NCBI GenBank assembly: GCA_026387775.1
Contig: JAPLLC010000011.1
Coordinates: forward strand, 20,716 to 52,846
DNA length: 32,131 bases
Reading direction: 5' to 3'
From: Candidatus Methylomirabilota bacterium
GTDB taxonomy: Bacteria; Methylomirabilota; Methylomirabilia; Methylomirabilales; 2-02-FULL-66-22
The notes beneath the pieces were generated by a model. It was not told the DNA's origin. It searched no databases and worked only from the letters and a program-made list of their open reading frames with translations. A program made the position numbers and the translations under genes. Shown here piece after piece: positions 29,997 to 32,131 of the stretch. Every line of letters begins with the position of its first letter. The stretch's first letter is position 1.

Positions 29997-30083
29997 TTCA
30001 AGAAGGCCATCGAGGAGCTGCTGTCTCACGACATCATCTGCCGACGCAAACAGGGGTTCGGGGCGCTGGTCTTCGATATCTAG
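29997..30083 (+). pseudogene. C-terminal fragment of an asparagine synthetase-like gene
   Basis: On the plus strand 28 codons read FKKAIEELLSHDIICRRKQG then FGALVFDI and TAG. This matches the late motif of AsnB proteins (compare PDPIIDRRKQGFGVPVAEW in the intact protein at 1938-3902), with Leu in place of the usual Pro/Val and a stop soon after. The fragment begins at the edge of the 171-bp repeat and has no upstream domain, so it is a dead remnant. It differs from the intact asnB and is not a simple recent copy of it. Confidence 0.72.
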
Positions 30084-30111
30084 GCCGAGGGGCAGGGGTG
30101 GCCTGAAGGCC

Positions 30112-31974
30112 TCAACGCTTCTCGGGTGACTCGCCGACGCCCGTTCTCGGGAGCTGGAGATACGCGTAGACCTTTACCGATGGATTCGCTTTCGCGCGCG
30201 CGCTGGCGAGATAGGAGTTCACCCACTGAGGGTTCTCCTTCAACTTCTCCGGGGGCGTCCTGGTCAGGAAGAGCGTCGCTTCCGCCCACCGCTCATCGGG
30301 CGCTTGTCGGTACTCTCTGTACTGACCGACGATCTGGTCGATCTGTCTGAGGATTTCGTCCTGCCGGACGAGCCTGTTATCGGTGGCAGGATACCAGTAG
30401 TCCCGAAAACTGAAAAGAAACCCAAGGTAGAATCCGCCGCGTCCCCGCGCCTCGCCTCTGAGGATCTCATCCACCTCTTGCGAAGTCCTCCCCTGCCGTG
30501 CGAAGTACTCGAAAAGCCTCTCCTGATGCGTCTGTCTGCCGGCCGGCACCCCGCCCTGTTCCGGCATGTCTGCGATGGGGCTCTTGAAAACGTCGTCGTA
30601 GCGCAACACGAACCGCACGGCGTTGCCGGTCTTGATCCCCAGGAGAGGGGCGGCCCCGGCATCTTCCAGGAGGAGCCTGGGGAATTCCGGAACACCCGGG
30701 GTGGTCCGTAAGGCATCTCGTTGTGCCATGGCGATCTCATTCAGAGGACGCCACTGGTCGACGGATAGCTTCTGGCCTCTGCACACCAGAACGGCGAGAG
30801 CCAGCAGGCCGCAGGCCGGCGCCCACCGCCACACCGAGCGAGGGATCCTCTCCGTGTTCCATGGCTTCAGCAGACCGGAGATGGCAACCCCCAGGACCAG
30901 CAACGGGTAGTTCGCGTATCGCTCCCACTCTTTGGCGGACACCATGATGCCGGTGACGAGCTGCTGATCCATCAGAAGCATCGGGATCGACACGGCTGCA
31001 AGAGCGAAGAAGGCTCGGTTCGATCGGAAAATCTCCAGCCGGTGTCGCAGCAGCACGAGCAATGCGAAGACCGCGCTCGCGACCACCGAAGGGGTAAGGG
31101 CCGGAAGCCGTGAATGGAACAGCAGGGAAGCCGCCGCCTGGCTCTCGCTTTGAAACAAAATCCCCGACGCCACGAGCAGGACCGCCGCCATCGCGGTGCC
31201 GGCAAGTCCCGCAAAGCGCTTCCTTCGCCTATTCAGGAGCGCGCCCGCGGCGAGGAGAAACTGGAGGACGATGACCGGGAAGGCGCAGAAGACATACGAA
31301 AAGCCCAGGCACAGATCGAATACCAGCAGGAGCGCCCAATGCCGGGGCCTTGGGTCCTCTTGATCGCAGCAGAAATGCCGAACCAGGAAGCCCAGGCAAC
31401 TGAATTCGACAATCCAGGAGATCTGGGGCTCCGGTGTGCGGTACAAGGAAAAGTAGCTCGTGGTGTAGTCCGGAAGGATCGTCGCCCCCCAGGGCGGGAA
31501 GAGCCCCCGGAGGCGCGTGAGGATTCCATGGGAATCCCAGACGGCCGTGCACCCCAACGAGAAGATATCCTGTCCAAACAGAAAAAGAAGGATCAGCAGG
31601 ATTCTGGGAAGCGTCCGGCGAGTCAGGGCCGAGGCCAGGTAGCCGGCCGCAAGGGCACAGAGGAAAGGCCAGACGAAGTCGCTGACGATCAGCGTGACTT
31701 CGAGGTCGCTCCCGGTCAGACCGTGCAACGCCCGCATCAAAATACTCGACGCGACTCGATAAAGAGGTACCTCCGCGAGCCTCCCCTCGAGGGCGGTTCG
31801 GCCGTAGAACTCTTCATCGTAGGCATACTTGAAGTAGCTGATCTCCCCCGAGGACGCCGAGAACCAGAGGTGCGGGGCCGCCCCGGCCGCGGCAACAAGC
31901 AATGCCGCAGCCACCAGCGGCAGGAGGTCGCGGAGCCGGTCTCTCGCTGTGTGTTGTCCGGGATCAACGGACAT
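30112..31974 (-). CDS. Large multi-pass membrane protein of unknown function
   Basis: A 620-residue protein with about ten or more predicted transmembrane helices in residues 20-430, followed by a soluble C-terminal region of about 190 residues. The first loop, between the first two helices, is large and acidic (SASSGEISYFKYAYDEEFYG). The topology resembles GT-C glycosyltransferases and other polymer-processing membrane proteins, but I see no certain signature, so this is only a suggestion. The soluble tail includes EYFARQGRTSQEVDEILRGE and RQIDQIVGQYREYRQ, probably helical. The ATG 31974 is chosen because GAGGG lies nine bases upstream; an ATG at 31983 is too close to that site. It lies near an asnB fragment, so an origin in a polysaccharide locus is possible. 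Confidence 0.75.
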   Translation of the reverse strand: MSVDPGQHTARDRLRDLLPLVAAALLVAAAGAAPHLWFSASSGEISYFKYAYDEEFYGRTALEGRLAEVPLYRVASSILMRALHGLTGSDLEVTLIVSDFVWPFLCALAAGYLASALTRRTLPRILLILLFLFGQDIFSLGCTAVWDSHGILTRLRGLFPPWGATILPDYTTSYFSLYRTPEPQISWIVEFSCLGFLVRHFCCDQEDPRPRHWALLLVFDLCLGFSYVFCAFPVIVLQFLLAAGALLNRRRKRFAGLAGTAMAAVLLVASGILFQSESQAAASLLFHSRLPALTPSVVASAVFALLVLLRHRLEIFRSNRAFFALAAVSIPMLLMDQQLVTGIMVSAKEWERYANYPLLVLGVAISGLLKPWNTERIPRSVWRWAPACGLLALAVLVCRGQKLSVDQWRPLNEIAMAQRDALRTTPGVPEFPRLLLEDAGAAPLLGIKTGNAVRFVLRYDDVFKSPIADMPEQGGVPAGRQTHQERLFEYFARQGRTSQEVDEILRGEARGRGGFYLGFLFSFRDYWYPATDNRLVRQDEILRQIDQIVGQYREYRQAPDERWAEATLFLTRTPPEKLKENPQWVNSYLASARAKANPSVKVYAYLQLPRTGVGESPEKR

Positions 31975-32131
31975 GCAGGGCATCCCTCAACGGCGCACGC
32001 CGCGACACGAACACGGCAGGTTCTGCGCTTAGTGCTTTTGCCAGCAACTACGGTGGCGTATCGCCGGTCCCCCGGACCGCCCCTCGGACGCCTAACGCCT
32101 CGTCGATGCCGGCTCGCCCTTACCCCGGGTC

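Noticed and set aside
32065-32079. CGGTCC-CCC-GGACCG hairpin near the right edge
   Set aside because: A short GC hairpin without a T-tract, and its gene context lies outside the window, so no role can be supported.

Overview
The window is GC-rich bacterial DNA in which every intact gene I recognise is on the minus strand; only two short gene fragments read on the plus strand. The gene order (glyA-nrdR, then a ccsA/hemX-hemA-hemC-cobA/hemD block), Wzx-type polysaccharide genes and dense palindromic and heptameric repeats fit an uncultured GC-rich lineage such as Methylomirabilota (NC10/Rokubacteria) or a deltaproteobacterial-type group. This is inference: the window has no marker gene that fixes the phylum.

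Positions 1-16628 hold a polysaccharide operon read leftward from a promoter near 16.6 kb. In transcription order it contains a DegT aminotransferase, RfbB, a PseC-like aminotransferase, WecB, a two-domain MDR+Gfo/Idh/MocA oxidoreductase, a methyltransferase, a Wzx-type flippase, a methyltransferase-glycosyltransferase fusion, another methyltransferase, AsnB and a heparinase II/III-family protein that leaves the window. ATGA stop/start overlaps show tight translational coupling. The set makes nucleotide amino-sugars, methylates and assembles them, flips the product across the membrane, and probably amidates and trims it.

Positions 16631-24520 hold housekeeping genes, also leftward: glyA (with a good promoter), nrdR, precorrin-2 dehydrogenase, a CcsA/HemX membrane protein, hemA, hemC and a cobA-hemD fusion, closed by a terminator. 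Together they lead from glutamyl-tRNA to uroporphyrinogen III and precorrin-2/sirohydrochlorin; hemB is not in the window. Repeats have invaded this block. A palindromic element sits at the 3' ends of nrdR and of the precorrin-2 dehydrogenase gene. Seven-base repeats fill the hemA-hemC junction and also lie in frame inside hemC, adding roughly 55-60 residues.

Positions 24495-30111 are an accessory island: a ParE-like toxin remnant, a VapBC pair with a probably leaderless promoter, a possible transposase remnant, an AT-richer orphan gene, two ORF6N-domain genes and a hairpin-rich spacer. Then come a secreted lytic transglycosylase, a second copy of a 171-bp repeat and a 3' fragment of an asparagine synthetase gene. 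A large multi-pass membrane protein closes the window.

The most unusual signal is in the two ORF6N genes. Each carries a perfect palindrome at the same codons; paired bases differ between the two genes in a compensating way, and a third copy of the palindrome lies in the spacer upstream of both.
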